From assembly GCA_000727475.1 (NCBI GenBank), contig KL647315.1, positions 107,612-171,611 on the forward strand: a stretch of 64,000 bases of DNA, read 5' to 3'. Source of the stretch: Sarcocystis neurona (lineage: Eukaryota; Apicomplexa; Conoidasida; Eucoccidiorida; Sarcocystidae). The notes under the pieces were generated by a model. The model was not told where the DNA came from. It was given only the letters and a program-made list of their open reading frames with translations, and did not search any database. Made by a program: the position numbers and the translations under genes. This document shows, piece after piece, positions 48,347-58,931 of this stretch; position 1 is the stretch's first letter, and every line of letters starts with the position of its first letter.

Positions 48347-50209
48347 TTAAAGATAAGGTGAAGACGATTTGAGGAAATCAAGAAGAAGAAGAAGGAGACC
48401 TGCGCCGATGAAAAAGAGGAAGAGGTAGTAACGATAAGCCGCAGCTCTCTTGAGGGAAACTTCTAAATGTTTTTCGGCCGCAGCCACATGGCCAACAGAA
48501 ACGTCAGCAAGCTCTTGTATATAGTCACAGGCCGCAGACTGCTCGAGCACCTTGCTGCTGAAAATGTCCATACACTGTATAATTTCTTGCAATTTCTTCT
48601 GCACGTCCAAGACCATGTCGCTGTCTTGCGCAAAGGACTCCACGAGGTGCTGTTCCTCTTCCTGCAGGAGCAGCAGTTGCTCCACCTGCGCCTTCTGCTT
48701 GGCTTCACCATCACCTGCTGCTGTATCTTCTTCTATTAACGCGCGCGTTGCTGCTGCTGCTGCCGAAGAAGAGGAAGACGCAGAAAACCTTCCCTTTGCT
48801 GCTCCTGAGGACTCGCCGGAGAAGGAGAAAGGAGTGTCTCGACTTTTGGCGGCAGCCCGACTGCTGCTCTTGCTGCCACTTCCTCCTGCGTTCGGCCACT
48901 GTTGCTGCTGCTGTAGATGAAGCGCCTCGCTCGCCGCTCGTCCTGCTGCCGAAGAACGCTGAAGCAGCGCCGCTCCCCCACTCCCAGAAGCTGCTGCCGT
49001 TACGTCGAGAGCGCGTCCTTCGTCAGCTGCTGGTGTGTCGCCTCCTCTTCTTCCCGCTGCTGCTGCAGCAGCACGGGTTCTCACCTTCGCTGTCTCGCCT
49101 CTGCCTTCCGCGTCCTGCTGTGCGGCAAGCAGCTGTTCGGCGGCGCGCGCAGCAGCAGCGGCGGCCAGACTGCTCTGCATGCGCGTCCACGCCGCGGATT
49201 GCTGCTGCGACTGCGGCTGCTTTGAGGCTGTTGCTGCTTCCTTTTTATCTTGCCTCGTCGCTTCCCTTTCTGCTTCTGCTGTCGCCGCTGAGTGCACCAG
49301 ACCATAGGCGGAGAAGTACCTTTCTTTCTCTACTTGAGCCTGTAGAATTGCAACCTCCTTTTTCTTCAGTTCCTCCGTCAACGTTTGCAACGAGGCGTAC
49401 AGACACCCCACGACTGCACGCCGGTGTGCAAGCGCCGCCGACTCTCCTGCCGAGTCGGCAGCGCTCCACATTGCTCCCGGTGCTGCTGCTTCATCCGCGC
49501 CGGAGGCTGTCCTCGTCGACCGCCAGAATGAGCCCCGGCTGCTGCCCCTGGCGCCCCACAGCGACCCTCCGCCTGTGGACTGGGCATCCTCCCACTGCTG
49601 CCGTGCCTTGGCTAGCTGTTCCACCCCACTCCATACCTTCACCTCCTGCTCGAGGTGCTGCAGCTGCTTCTGCTGCTGCCGGACGCTCTGCAGCAACCGA
49701 GACACTTCCTCCGCCGCTGCTGCAGCAGAGAGCACCGCGTCTCCCCCACGCTCATATCTGCTGCTGCTGGTAAACTCGGCGACGAGCAGCGGACGCAGCT
49801 GCTGGCCGATGGCGTGCTGCGCCTCCGCACACCGGGCCGCCAGCAGCAGGAAGGAGAAGGTCCCAGCAGGTACTGGGAAGCAACGGCGCAGCACAGCAGC
49901 AGCAGAAGCGTCTGCTGCAGCAGCAGGCGGACACGTCCCACCAGCAGCAGCAGCGAGAGGAGGAGGAGGGGGGGAGCCGGCTGCAACAGCAGGAGCCGCA
50001 GTCACTGCTGCCACAGCAGCGGGAGCGAAGGGAAAGGGAGGAGAGGGCAGCGCAGCGTCGAACAAGGACGCTGGCGCAGAGCTGTGGGAAGAAAGCGAAG
50101 CTTCTGTGTTGCTGTGGCTGCTGCTGCTGCTGCCGCGTCCCTTCTGCTGCTGCTGGAGACGACAGCGAAGGCAGAGAGACAAAAAGTCGTCGGTGCGATC
50201 GGCCACCAT
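48347..50209 (-). CDS. STX18: Syntaxin-18/Ufe1-like Qa-SNARE
   Basis: An intact 620-codon frame from ATG 50209 to the stop at 48347. Syntaxin 18 is the Qa-SNARE for Golgi-to-ER retrograde fusion and works at the ER with the NRZ/Dsl1 tether. Seen here: an N-terminal MVADRTDDFLSLC (a short N-peptide-like start, as in the family), an HRRAVVGCLYASL...KKKEVAILQAQVEKERYFS region aligning with the family's conserved HRxAVxxxL stretch, a SNARE motif at about 532-590 (VQKKLQEIIQCMDIFSSKVL, then QSAACDYIQEL) with the Qa zero-layer Gln at residue 557, and a C-terminal anchor YYLFLFFIGAGLLLLLLDF at about 594-612 followed by a few lumenal residues. Human STX18 is about 335 aa; the difference is Ala/Ser/Gln tract at about 60-110, 325-410 and 440-500. 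Open frames on the plus strand (48748-49773, 49575-50357) are repeat shadows. Confidence 0.9.
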   Translation of the reverse strand: MVADRTDDFLSLCLRCRLQQQQKGRGSSSSSHSNTEASLSSHSSAPASLFDAALPSPPFPFAPAAVAAVTAAPAVAAGSPPPPPLAAAAGGTCPPAAAADASAAAVLRRCFPVPAGTFSFLLLAARCAEAQHAIGQQLRPLLVAEFTSSSRYERGGDAVLSAAAAAEEVSRLLQSVRQQQKQLQHLEQEVKVWSGVEQLAKARQQWEDAQSTGGGSLWGARGSSRGSFWRSTRTASGADEAAAPGAMWSAADSAGESAALAHRRAVVGCLYASLQTLTEELKKKEVAILQAQVEKERYFSAYGLVHSAATAEAEREATRQDKKEAATASKQPQSQQQSAAWTRMQSSLAAAAAARAAEQLLAAQQDAEGRGETAKVRTRAAAAAAGRRGGDTPAADEGRALDVTAAASGSGGAALLQRSSAAGRAASEALHLQQQQQWPNAGGSGSKSSSRAAAKSRDTPFSFSGESSGAAKGRFSASSSSSAAAAATRALIEEDTAAGDGEAKQKAQVEQLLLLQEEEQHLVESFAQDSDMVLDVQKKLQEIIQCMDIFSSKVLEQSAACDYIQELADVSVGHVAAAEKHLEVSLKRAAAYRYYLFLFFIGAGLLLLLLDFLKSSSPYL

Positions 50210-51290
50210 CGCGGTCGCAGCGAAGAAAAAAATGCCGCAGATATTCAGCGACAGTCCCGCACGTCACTCCACATATCACATGCATTCAGGTATACAGATA
50301 AATAGACACACATATACAAGAAGGAAATGTAAAGGACCCAGGCACAGAAGCAGATGAAGACTCCTCTACAAAGATACACACCTACTTAAACGTATACAAT
50401 TTCCTATGCACCTCTCTCTCTCTCTCTCCATACATACATTTATATATATATATATATATGCACAGGTGTATATGTATGTGGGTCCATCTATCTATACGTG
50501 TACGTCTATATCTATCTATCTATCTATCTCTCTATCTCTCTCTCTATATATATATACTTATATGCGCACATGTATATCTCTCTACCTGTCTATATACGTA
50601 TATATGTGTATATGTGGACAAATAGATACTTCTTCATTTGTGCGCACGCTGAGACATCGCTACGTCCCTTCCTCTATCTTCCTCTCCCCTTCTATCTTTC
50701 TCCATTCCTATATAAAAATAAAATACGTATATGCACGCGTATGGCTGATCTTCTGTAGAAGAAGTCACCAGCAGAAGACAAAGAGAAGTTCGTCACTTCA
50801 TGTGCCTACGCTTCTCGGATGGCTGAACAACAAATTATACGTCCGCGTAGTGGACATATATGTGCGCGTGCATATATAAAAAGTAGCTACAAATAAGAGG
50901 GGAGCACCTCGGGGAACAGCAGCTAAAAAGGCTCATAGCATATTCAAACAGTCCCACATACATGTATACACTTATATTTATCCACATATATATATACATA
51001 TGCGTATATCTGTATGTATATATATATATATGTATATCTCTCTCTCTATGTATGTATACAGAGAGAGACAGAGAGAGGCAGCAGAAGTAGGGAGAGGCAG
51101 CAGCAAATTTGGACAGGCGGAAGACGACGTGGGAGCCGCCCCTCGGGAAGACGCAACGCCGGGGTTGAAGAAGAAGAAACGGTAGAGACGGAAAGGACAG
51201 AGATTCAAGAAGACAAGAAGAACACACGTGGAAGGAGTGGCAGCGGTGGCTTCGAAGACATACGAAGAAAACAGAAACGAGCACAGCTTT
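50210..51290. other. Upstream of syntaxin 18, microsatellite
   Basis: TA and CT microsatellites at 50410-50600 and 50950-51060, then a purine-rich stretch (51060-51280) open on the plus strand with Glu/Arg-rich translation. The syntaxin 18 promoter should lie near 50210-50400, but I see no motif that marks it. Confidence 0.4.
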
Positions 51291-51294
51291 CACT

Positions 51295-51515
51295 GTCACA
51301 TTCCGCTGCTGGTGGTGCTGGTGCTGCTGCTCTTGCTGCTGCTGTTCCGCTACTGCTGCTGCTGCGCCTCCTGTGGCTGCTGCTGCTCTTGCTGCTGGTA
51401 CTGCTGTTGTTGCTGCTGTTTCGCTGTTGCTCCTGCTGCGCTTGCTGTTGCTACGGGTGCTCTTGCTGATGGTATTGCTGCTCTTGCTGCTGTTCCTGCT
51501 ACTCGTGTTGCCGCG
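51295..51515 (+). repeat. CTG/GTT-type triplet tract
   Basis: About 220 bp of CTG, CTT, GTT and GCT triplets with interruptions, open in several frames (Leu, Cys or Ala on plus; Gln/Ala on minus). It is not attached to any recognised exon. Confidence 0.7.
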
Positions 51516-52030
51516 AAGACAGAGAGGGAGGGAAACAAATGCGTGTATCTACGGGTGTACATATATACGTATGCATATGTATATACACATACGTATAGAG
51601 CCACACATATATGGCCCATATATGTATACGAGTAAAACACATTCTGAGAGGCGATGCAGAAGAACACAGAAATAAATAACACTAGTGCACAGACATACTG
51701 CCGTAAGGGGTATATAACATTTTACGTGTACTCAGAACAAATATGGACATATACAAGATAAAACCCAATATATGCGTGTATATATACGAGTAGACACATC
51801 GTGTGTCGACTCTCCAGAAAGACCACGTGCAAATGTATCAACGGGGTGTGGCGCTAGGAAGTCGGACCTGTGCGAATTTACGTATACTATATATATATGT
51901 GCGTGCATTTATATACTCATGGAGGTGGACCGAATGCGAGTTGTATAAGACAAACACGTCCGACTATAGACACTGTGTGGCAGTTGCAGTTCTTGGCGAG
52001 TAACGGGGCAGTGCGGCACGCAGATGTAAT

Positions 52031-52756
52031 GTGCCGGTTAAGAGAGAAAGAGAGGGAGACAAATTAAGAAGAAAGAGACGTGAACAACGGGTAGTTTTTA
52101 AGGAGATAATCTGCTTCACGTTGCCGTCACTCGGTAGTGTGTATGTGAAGTTGCCAGTCATCTGCCGACGAGAGACACTTTTTGCCAGAAAGGACGTGCT
52201 TATGCGTAGTAGCCATTTCTTTCTCCGTGGAAGGGAAAAACGGCCACGGGAGCGGTCAAGGAGGAGAAAATACAGGTCTCGAGGCACGGTAAAACTGCTT
52301 TCTTCGAGGGAAGCACCATTTTGTCTCTCCGGAGACGCTCTACGCTGTAAGCGCGCCGAAAAAGAGAAAGGACGTGCCTTCCGCATGAAAATGCCGCACG
52401 TTTTAGGGAAAAAAAATCCCTTCCCCCAAACACCGGGAACGAACGATCAGTTCTCCGCTGCAAAAGTTAGAGAGAGCCGACGGGTCGTCGAGGCGACCTA
52501 TTACTATACACTGCGTCGGCATGAAAAAACGGGGCAAAAAGTCTCGACATGCAAAAACAAGTCCACTTTTATCTTCACACGACGTCCCGCCGGCCTCAGA
52601 AAGGAAATTCCTCCCACTATTTTCCCAGCATCGCTTCGTGCTCGCAGTGTGTTAACGAATAATGAAAAGCGACACGACAAAGCCGGCCCCGATGGGAGAA
52701 AACATGCGTGCAACCTCCGTAGCGGTAGATACAAATGCCTGCTGCACAGACGATGA
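52031..52756 (+). CDS. Open frame of 241 codons, doubtful gene
   Basis: The longest non-repetitive open frame outside the four genes. It begins at GTG; internal Met codons occur (for example near 52202 and 52385). The product is basic, rich in Arg, Lys and Ser, with no recognised domain, no tract and no signal peptide. The stop at 52756 is followed at once by AAAAATAAAG, which could be a poly(A) signal. I do not recognise it; it may be chance or part of a spliced gene. Confidence 0.25.
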   Translation: MPVKREREGDKLRRKRREQRVVFKEIICFTLPSLGSVYVKLPVICRRETLFARKDVLMRSSHFFLRGREKRPRERSRRRKYRSRGTVKLLSSREAPFCLSGDALRCKRAEKEKGRAFRMKMPHVLGKKNPFPQTPGTNDQFSAAKVRESRRVVEATYYYTLRRHEKTGQKVSTCKNKSTFIFTRRPAGLRKEIPPTIFPASLRARSVLTNNEKRHDKAGPDGRKHACNLRSGRYKCLLHRR

Positions 52757-55700
52757 AAAATAAAGTATATGAAAGGTGCGTACATATATATCCGAGATAC
52801 ACATAGACATAATAAAGTCTCATAGGTATCGGTGTTACACAAAAATATATATATATGTTTATGTATATGGCTGTACACTTTGTATGCATGTGTGCATGTA
52901 TGGTGTATTGTATATATGTATACATGTACGTGTATACATATATATATATATATGTATATGTATATATACATATATATACGGTTTGCGTCCTTATACATGC
53001 ACGTATGGGTGAGCGTAGAGGGTTGCTGTAGGAAGTGCCAGGTGAAGCTTTGTTGTGCATCTATCTCTCGCAGTATATTATTCTTGGGTTACTTCGTATC
53101 CTTTGCCAGCAGCATTTTCCCATGTCTTCTTAATTTCCCTACTGAAGACACGTGTATTTCCCTTTCCCTACGTATGTGCGTACATATATGTATACGTACG
53201 TGTGTGTGTATGCACCTACATATATGGGTATATATATCTATATATATATACACAAATAGAACTCTCTCTCTATATACATATATATATAAATATATATATA
53301 TATATATGTATGTTTGACAAATGCGTGCACCTGTATGTGCATGCATGTATGTGCACGTGTGTGCGCGTGAACGGCGCATTTTCACGTATCGAGGTTTGTG
53401 TGTTCGTACCTCTGTATGTCTGCGTGTATGCGGATATACACGGACACATACGTATACATATACAGAGGGAGCCGTATATATGTAAATCTCGTGTAGGCTT
53501 CAAGATTCTCCTTTTCACGAAATAACTCAGTACGTCGCACATTTCTTACCATCTCCTCCCCGAATGCGACAAAGCAGCCGTGGGTACTCTGCTCCATTGT
53601 ATTCTTGAATTAAGTTTTGCCATGTCAAAAAATAAAGACGCAGACGTACACATCAGAGACACAAACAATCGTCTACTTGCACTGCTCGCCTTCGCATTGA
53701 CCACGGTGGTAGGTGTGCGTACAAAGATCCTTATGCTAACATATATGTATAAATATACATATATATAGAGAGAAACAGTAGTCAGCGAGATATCTTATAC
53801 GCAGAGTATCTACTGACACATGCGTATATGCGTGCATCTGTACAGAGAGACGGTTAGTCAACTGCATGTCTCATGCGTCAATATCTGCACATACGCATGA
53901 TTGTCTGTCTCGTAGGAGAGATAGCCAGGATGTTGCACTACCAAGAGTGGTGATCAACAGTACTGTACTGGCTATCCTCCGTCATATTTTTACCTGGTTA
54001 CCTTTATGTCTGCGATCGTGTGTCAACACAACGCTGTTCTCCTTCTGCGTTCTTTATTCCACTGCAGGAATCCGCTCTGTTATGTTCTTCTCTTCCAGCA
54101 TCCCACACGTCTCTGTCTGTTCACGCCTACGTAATCAGGGATATACTTACATATATATATATATATATGAAGATGTACAGATACGTGTTAGCTATGTATA
54201 TATATATATATGTATGAATCTATGTACATGCGTATGTGCTGATGCACATTAGTAGTAAAGGACGCACACATATGCAGGTAAGTCCGGATAAAGTTGACAT
54301 CCCCTTAGGGTCCTGCGCAAAACTTCGTGCGCTGCTGCTCTGCGCTGACTTGCATCCTGTCGCGTGGCTCCTTTGAAGGCGGGATTCACTTTTACTGCCT
54401 GTCCGCAGTTCCACTCCGCCGGAGACAGCCGAGGATTTCTACAAGTGCCCCGTAGTGTTCGGCGTTATTCTTGTTCTCTTTCTTTCAATATACAAGTGTG
54501 TACGTGTGTGCTTTGTCTTCCACGTCAACTCCCATCATCCACTGCGACGCGGAATGCGCGTCAGCAGCTTTTGACGGAAGGGTCTGTGCCGCCTCACGCG
54601 CCTGTCCTTCTCTATTATACATCCCTCTCTCTGGCTGCTAGTTTGACTGAGAGTCGTCACAGTGGGGACACTGTCTGTATCAATCCGCATTCTCCTCTTT
54701 CGTCCTTTATCATCTGCAGCCGCCTTTCTTTCGTGGATGCAATTGGATCCTCCACGTCGGTCAGTATCTGCGGCGCACCTTATGCTTCTGGCGTGCACCT
54801 TCTGAATTAGTCGTGAACTTCGCTCTGAGATAGTGCGGTGGACTGTAGCGTGTGCGTCGTTCAGAACTTCTGTTCTTTTATGGGGACGTCAAGAAAGCGT
54901 AGCATCCTGCTATCATCTGCGGCTCTTTCTTCTCTCTCGTCTCTTGAAGCCTCTACGTGAGTCAGTTCTTTTCCTTTCGGCAACGCCTGTTGCCACAGCT
55001 AATATGTGAATTAAACGTGTATCTACGTACGTAAAGGTAATCCTAATCCTGCACGAGCATATATATATACATATATATACATGTGTGTGTGTGTATGTGT
55101 GTGCGTGTGTGTGTGTCTGTATGTCTGCGTCTGTGTGTGTTGCAGACCCTTCTCTACGCTGTGTATCAGCGTGTACTTATACCTATGCATAAGCGTACGT
55201 CTACACTTTATATGTGGTTGTTATGTGTCGATATGGCAGTAGCCATACGCACTACCACATGACTATGTATGTATGTCGTGCGTACTAGAGGTCTCTGAAC
55301 AAGTCATACCACTGCTGGATCTGTTGTCTTTCTTCCTCTTCTGTAACAGACAAATAATGCAGGATAAATGTTACGCGCTCCGGAGTGCCTCTAGACGCAC
55401 ACACCAGTTTATATATCTATCTATATATATATATATATATATATACACGTAAGTATATGTGATTATAGAGTGGTCTTCCGCTTGTTACTGTGTCTCGTGT
55501 TTGAGTAAAGCGGAACGCAACGGGCCTAGAAGGAGAAAGAAACATCTCTCTGTTGTACGGGGCACTGGAAGACTCTCGTCTTCCTGCACGTGTTCCACAC
55601 ACGTGAAACGTATCCGACTTTTTTTTCTCTCTCTTTCTCTCTCCGTGTTTCTCTCTCTCTCTTTACTTACATATACATACTTCCATTCGTACGCCACACA

Positions 55701-57820
55701 CGTATGTCTAAGCCCCTACACAAATGTCTACATACGTGTGCCTGTCTACGAGCGCTTCATGTACGGCGTCGTTCTGACAGCGTGTTAACGTCTCGCGGAC
55801 ATCACCGGCATAAATCCGTGGATACGGGCTGTGACGCGCGCGCAGTTCTCTACGAAGCGCGGCAGGAAAATACACGTAAACATGTGACCCCGTCCTCCTT
55901 GTAGGGTGAACGGGCACAATATACCTCTTTCTTTGTCTCTACGTGTGTGCGTGTGTCTTTTTGTCTCTGTATACACACGCGTGTGTATAGACGTAACAAC
56001 AACTACACTTCTGACGTCGCCTTCACCGGAGCGCTTGTAGTGCGTTTTAAGCCGATGAGCATGCGCGTGCTGTGGAAAAGGATCCTCCTCAAATGTTCCT
56101 CCACACGTACACAAATGTGTCTCTGTTGTGCGCCAGCAGAACACGTTTCTGGCCTCAGGTGTATACAAGCGTGCTGCTACTTACACTACTACGATATACA
56201 CATGTATGTGCACCCGCTTGTATATTTATATATATACATATATTTGTATGCGCATGTATGCGTATATGCGGGTATGTCTGTGTCTGTAAATATGTGTATA
56301 TGCAGACCTTTATGCGTGTCACAGATGTATGCCGCCATATTGACCAAATTTAAACGACCTCGTCCGTCTGGGCTTGCGTATACTACAACAAACAAGTGTA
56401 CACGGTCTTATGTACTGACTTCAATTCCTCCATGACCTCGCGTGAGAAATACGCTACCTCACGTAAACAACTATACACCAGTATATACAGATACACATAC
56501 ATATATATATATATATGTATCAACTATGTACTACCTATATACAACATATATATGTGTAGACAAACATGTGCACTACACATACGTATACACATGCACACAC
56601 AATACATCAATAGATACGTTAACGATTCTCTGTGTATGCTCGTATACGTTTATCTCTATATCTGTGTGTTCGTTAAGAGTGAACCGCATATCGAATACAA
56701 ACACATACATATCCACACACACATACATATGTAAACATCTGTATTACACACACACACATATACATAGATCAACATCTGCGTTATACATATTAGTACACAT
56801 GTACACGGAAAGGTACATACGTTAATATACATACATATATATATATATGTTAGTGAATCTGTGTGTTTGCCCATAGGAGTGTGTGTCCGCAGATATTTAA
56901 CTGCACGTCTGACGCGTTTTTTTTCGAAGGGACGTGCCACTGAGTTTTTGACGCACTGCTGCCGGCTCGTCGAGAAAAGCGCAGCACGCCTTCCCACTTG
57001 TTGATTTTTTTGCTGTTCTCCTGCTTCCCCCGCATCCTCCTTCACACTCCGCTCCTCCATTTTCTTCATATATATAAATATGCGTTAGATAGGTGATTCA
57101 AGATCTACGGACACACGTCTATGCACACACGTATATGTGTTTATACCTGCACACACATAGATAAGATGTGAGCAGCACAGGAAAGACGCGGAAGTGGCCG
57201 ACCCCGGGAGATCGAAGTGAAGAGATATAACAGGAGGGAGTGGCCGAAGACGAAGACAGCGCCGGCGAAGATAACAGCAACATAGAGGCGCAGGAAGGGG
57301 ACACGTTCCCCAGCTGTGTGACCGAAGAGAAAACGGGAGCTGAAAATCTTTTACGAAGAGCGCCTCTTCGTCAGGACGCGACGGGGCACCCACCGCCAGA
57401 AGAAGACAAACGAAGGGAGAAAATAAAAAGTCCTCGCTCTGCCAAAAAAAAATCCTCTCCCCTTCTCACACGTGTAACGTCCTTCGCCTGCGGTCCTCAT
57501 CTATCTGCCCATACTCGGGGTTGATCGTCCGCACACGAGCCGTAATACTTACTAACAAATACACATATATATGTATATATGTATATCCGTATATACACAC
57601 ATAAATGGCGGTATACATAGACCTGTACGTCTACATATACGTCAACACATGTAGGCAAGTCTACGCAGACGTACATACGTATCTGCCCTACACATAGAAA
57701 CAATCACCTACGAACGCCCGTATACATATATATATATACATATATACACGTATACGTATAGATGGAGACGTACACGTATGTATACAGGTACGTGGATATG
57801 TGTATACGCATACACACATA
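52757..57820. other. Intergenic, microsatellite and unique sequence
   Basis: 52780-53500, 55060-55140, 55415-55450, 56215-56290, 56490-56860 and 57560-57760 are TA/TG/ACGT microsatellite. Weak protein-like islands with no recognised domain: 53622-53710 plus (MSKNKDADVHIRDTNNRL, possible donor after it), 54364-54810 plus (148 codons), 57069-56860 minus (MKKMEERSVKEDAGEAGEQQ) and 57240-57524 plus (acidic, then basic). None can be tied to a gene. Confidence 0.45.
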
Positions 57821-57824
57821 TATA

Positions 57825-58510
57825 TGTTAATGTCTAAATAAACATACAGAGTTCTTCACTGTCATTATTACGTCTACAAGTATTTCGGCATGTATATACA
57901 TATACATATATATATGTATATATATGTGTAGCCCTGTAGACACTTGTATACGCAGGGGGCATGTAGGCATACGTACACATATAAGTCAATGTCTACATAA
58001 ATGTACAGAGTTCTGTACTGTTATTCTTATGTCTACAAGTGTTTCGGCATGTATAGACAGCCACATATATCTATCTATATCTGTATATGTATATTTATAT
58101 ATACGTATATATACCAGTACAGTCCTGTAGACACGCGTATACGCAGGGAGTATATAGACATACGTACACATATAAGTCAATGTCTACATAAATATACAGA
58201 GTTCACTACTGTTACTTTTATAGCTACAAGTAATTCGGCATGTGTACATATCTATATGTATATATATATACCTATCTATATATGTACATAGATATAGCAG
58301 TACAGCCCTGTAGACACGTGTATACGCAGGGGGTATATAGACATATGTACACACATATAAGTCAATGTGTAAATAAAAGCACAGAATTGTTTACTGTTAT
58401 TCTTGTATCTACAAGTATTCCGGCGTATATATATATATGTATGCGTATATCTCTCTCTGTATGTATTGATCAATACTGTCGTGTAGCCAGGTGTATACGC
58501 AGAAGGGTAT
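57825..58510 (+). repeat. ~183-bp tandem array, about four units
   Basis: The landmark CTGTAGACAC...GTATACGCAGGG recurs at 57934, 58125, 58308 and, degenerate, at 58480 (spacing 191, 183 and 172 bp). Each unit also holds AAGTCAATGTCTACATAAAT, an ACAGAGTTC...CTGTTATT block and CTACAAGT.TTTCGGC, then TA microsatellite. A partial unit precedes the first, from about 57825. Confidence 0.8.
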
Positions 58511-58793
58511 GACGGATGCAGCCGTCGTACGAGAGCCGAGGAGCAAAGGTGGTGTATATATCATATAGCCGGTGGACTAACCAACTTTTCTGCGACTCTC
58601 AAAAGAACAATTCAAAAGAACCGTGAAACTAGAAGAAAGGAGAGCAGATACGCTTTGACGTTGGGAACAGAGATACACACAGAAGCACAGAGGAAGCGAA
58701 GAAAAGTTTCAGCAAAGACACGCACAGAAGCCGAGCGGACGTGAAGATGACGTCTTAAGAGGCGTACATTCCGGCACGGTCGGTACTACGCTG

Positions 58794-58931
58794 TTACTGC
58801 TGCGGAGCGCAGTAGCGACGCTGAGCTCCACGCTTCCCTTTTTTCCGCTGCTGCACTTCGTCGCGCAGCAGCAGCAGCAGCACTTCGATGACCAAGCAGC
58901 CGAAGGAGCAGATGATTCCGACAGTGACTTT
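58794..58931 (-). CDS. Vma12-like terminal exon
   Basis: The acceptor is TTTTGGGCAG ahead of 58931, phase 0. Its 45 codons hold the second membrane segment (KVTVGIICSFGCLVIEVLLL) and the basic tail; the stop is at 58796-58794. The preceding 3020-bp intron has a long pyrimidine tract on this strand (59220-58990). Confidence 0.6.
   Translation of the reverse strand, partial: KVTVGIICSFGCLVIEVLLLLLRDEVQQRKKGKRGAQRRYCAPQQ

Noticed and set aside
48748..50357. Plus-strand open frames of 341 and 260 codons over syntaxin 18
   Set aside because: Antisense shadows of the CAG/CTG tracts of the minus-strand gene.
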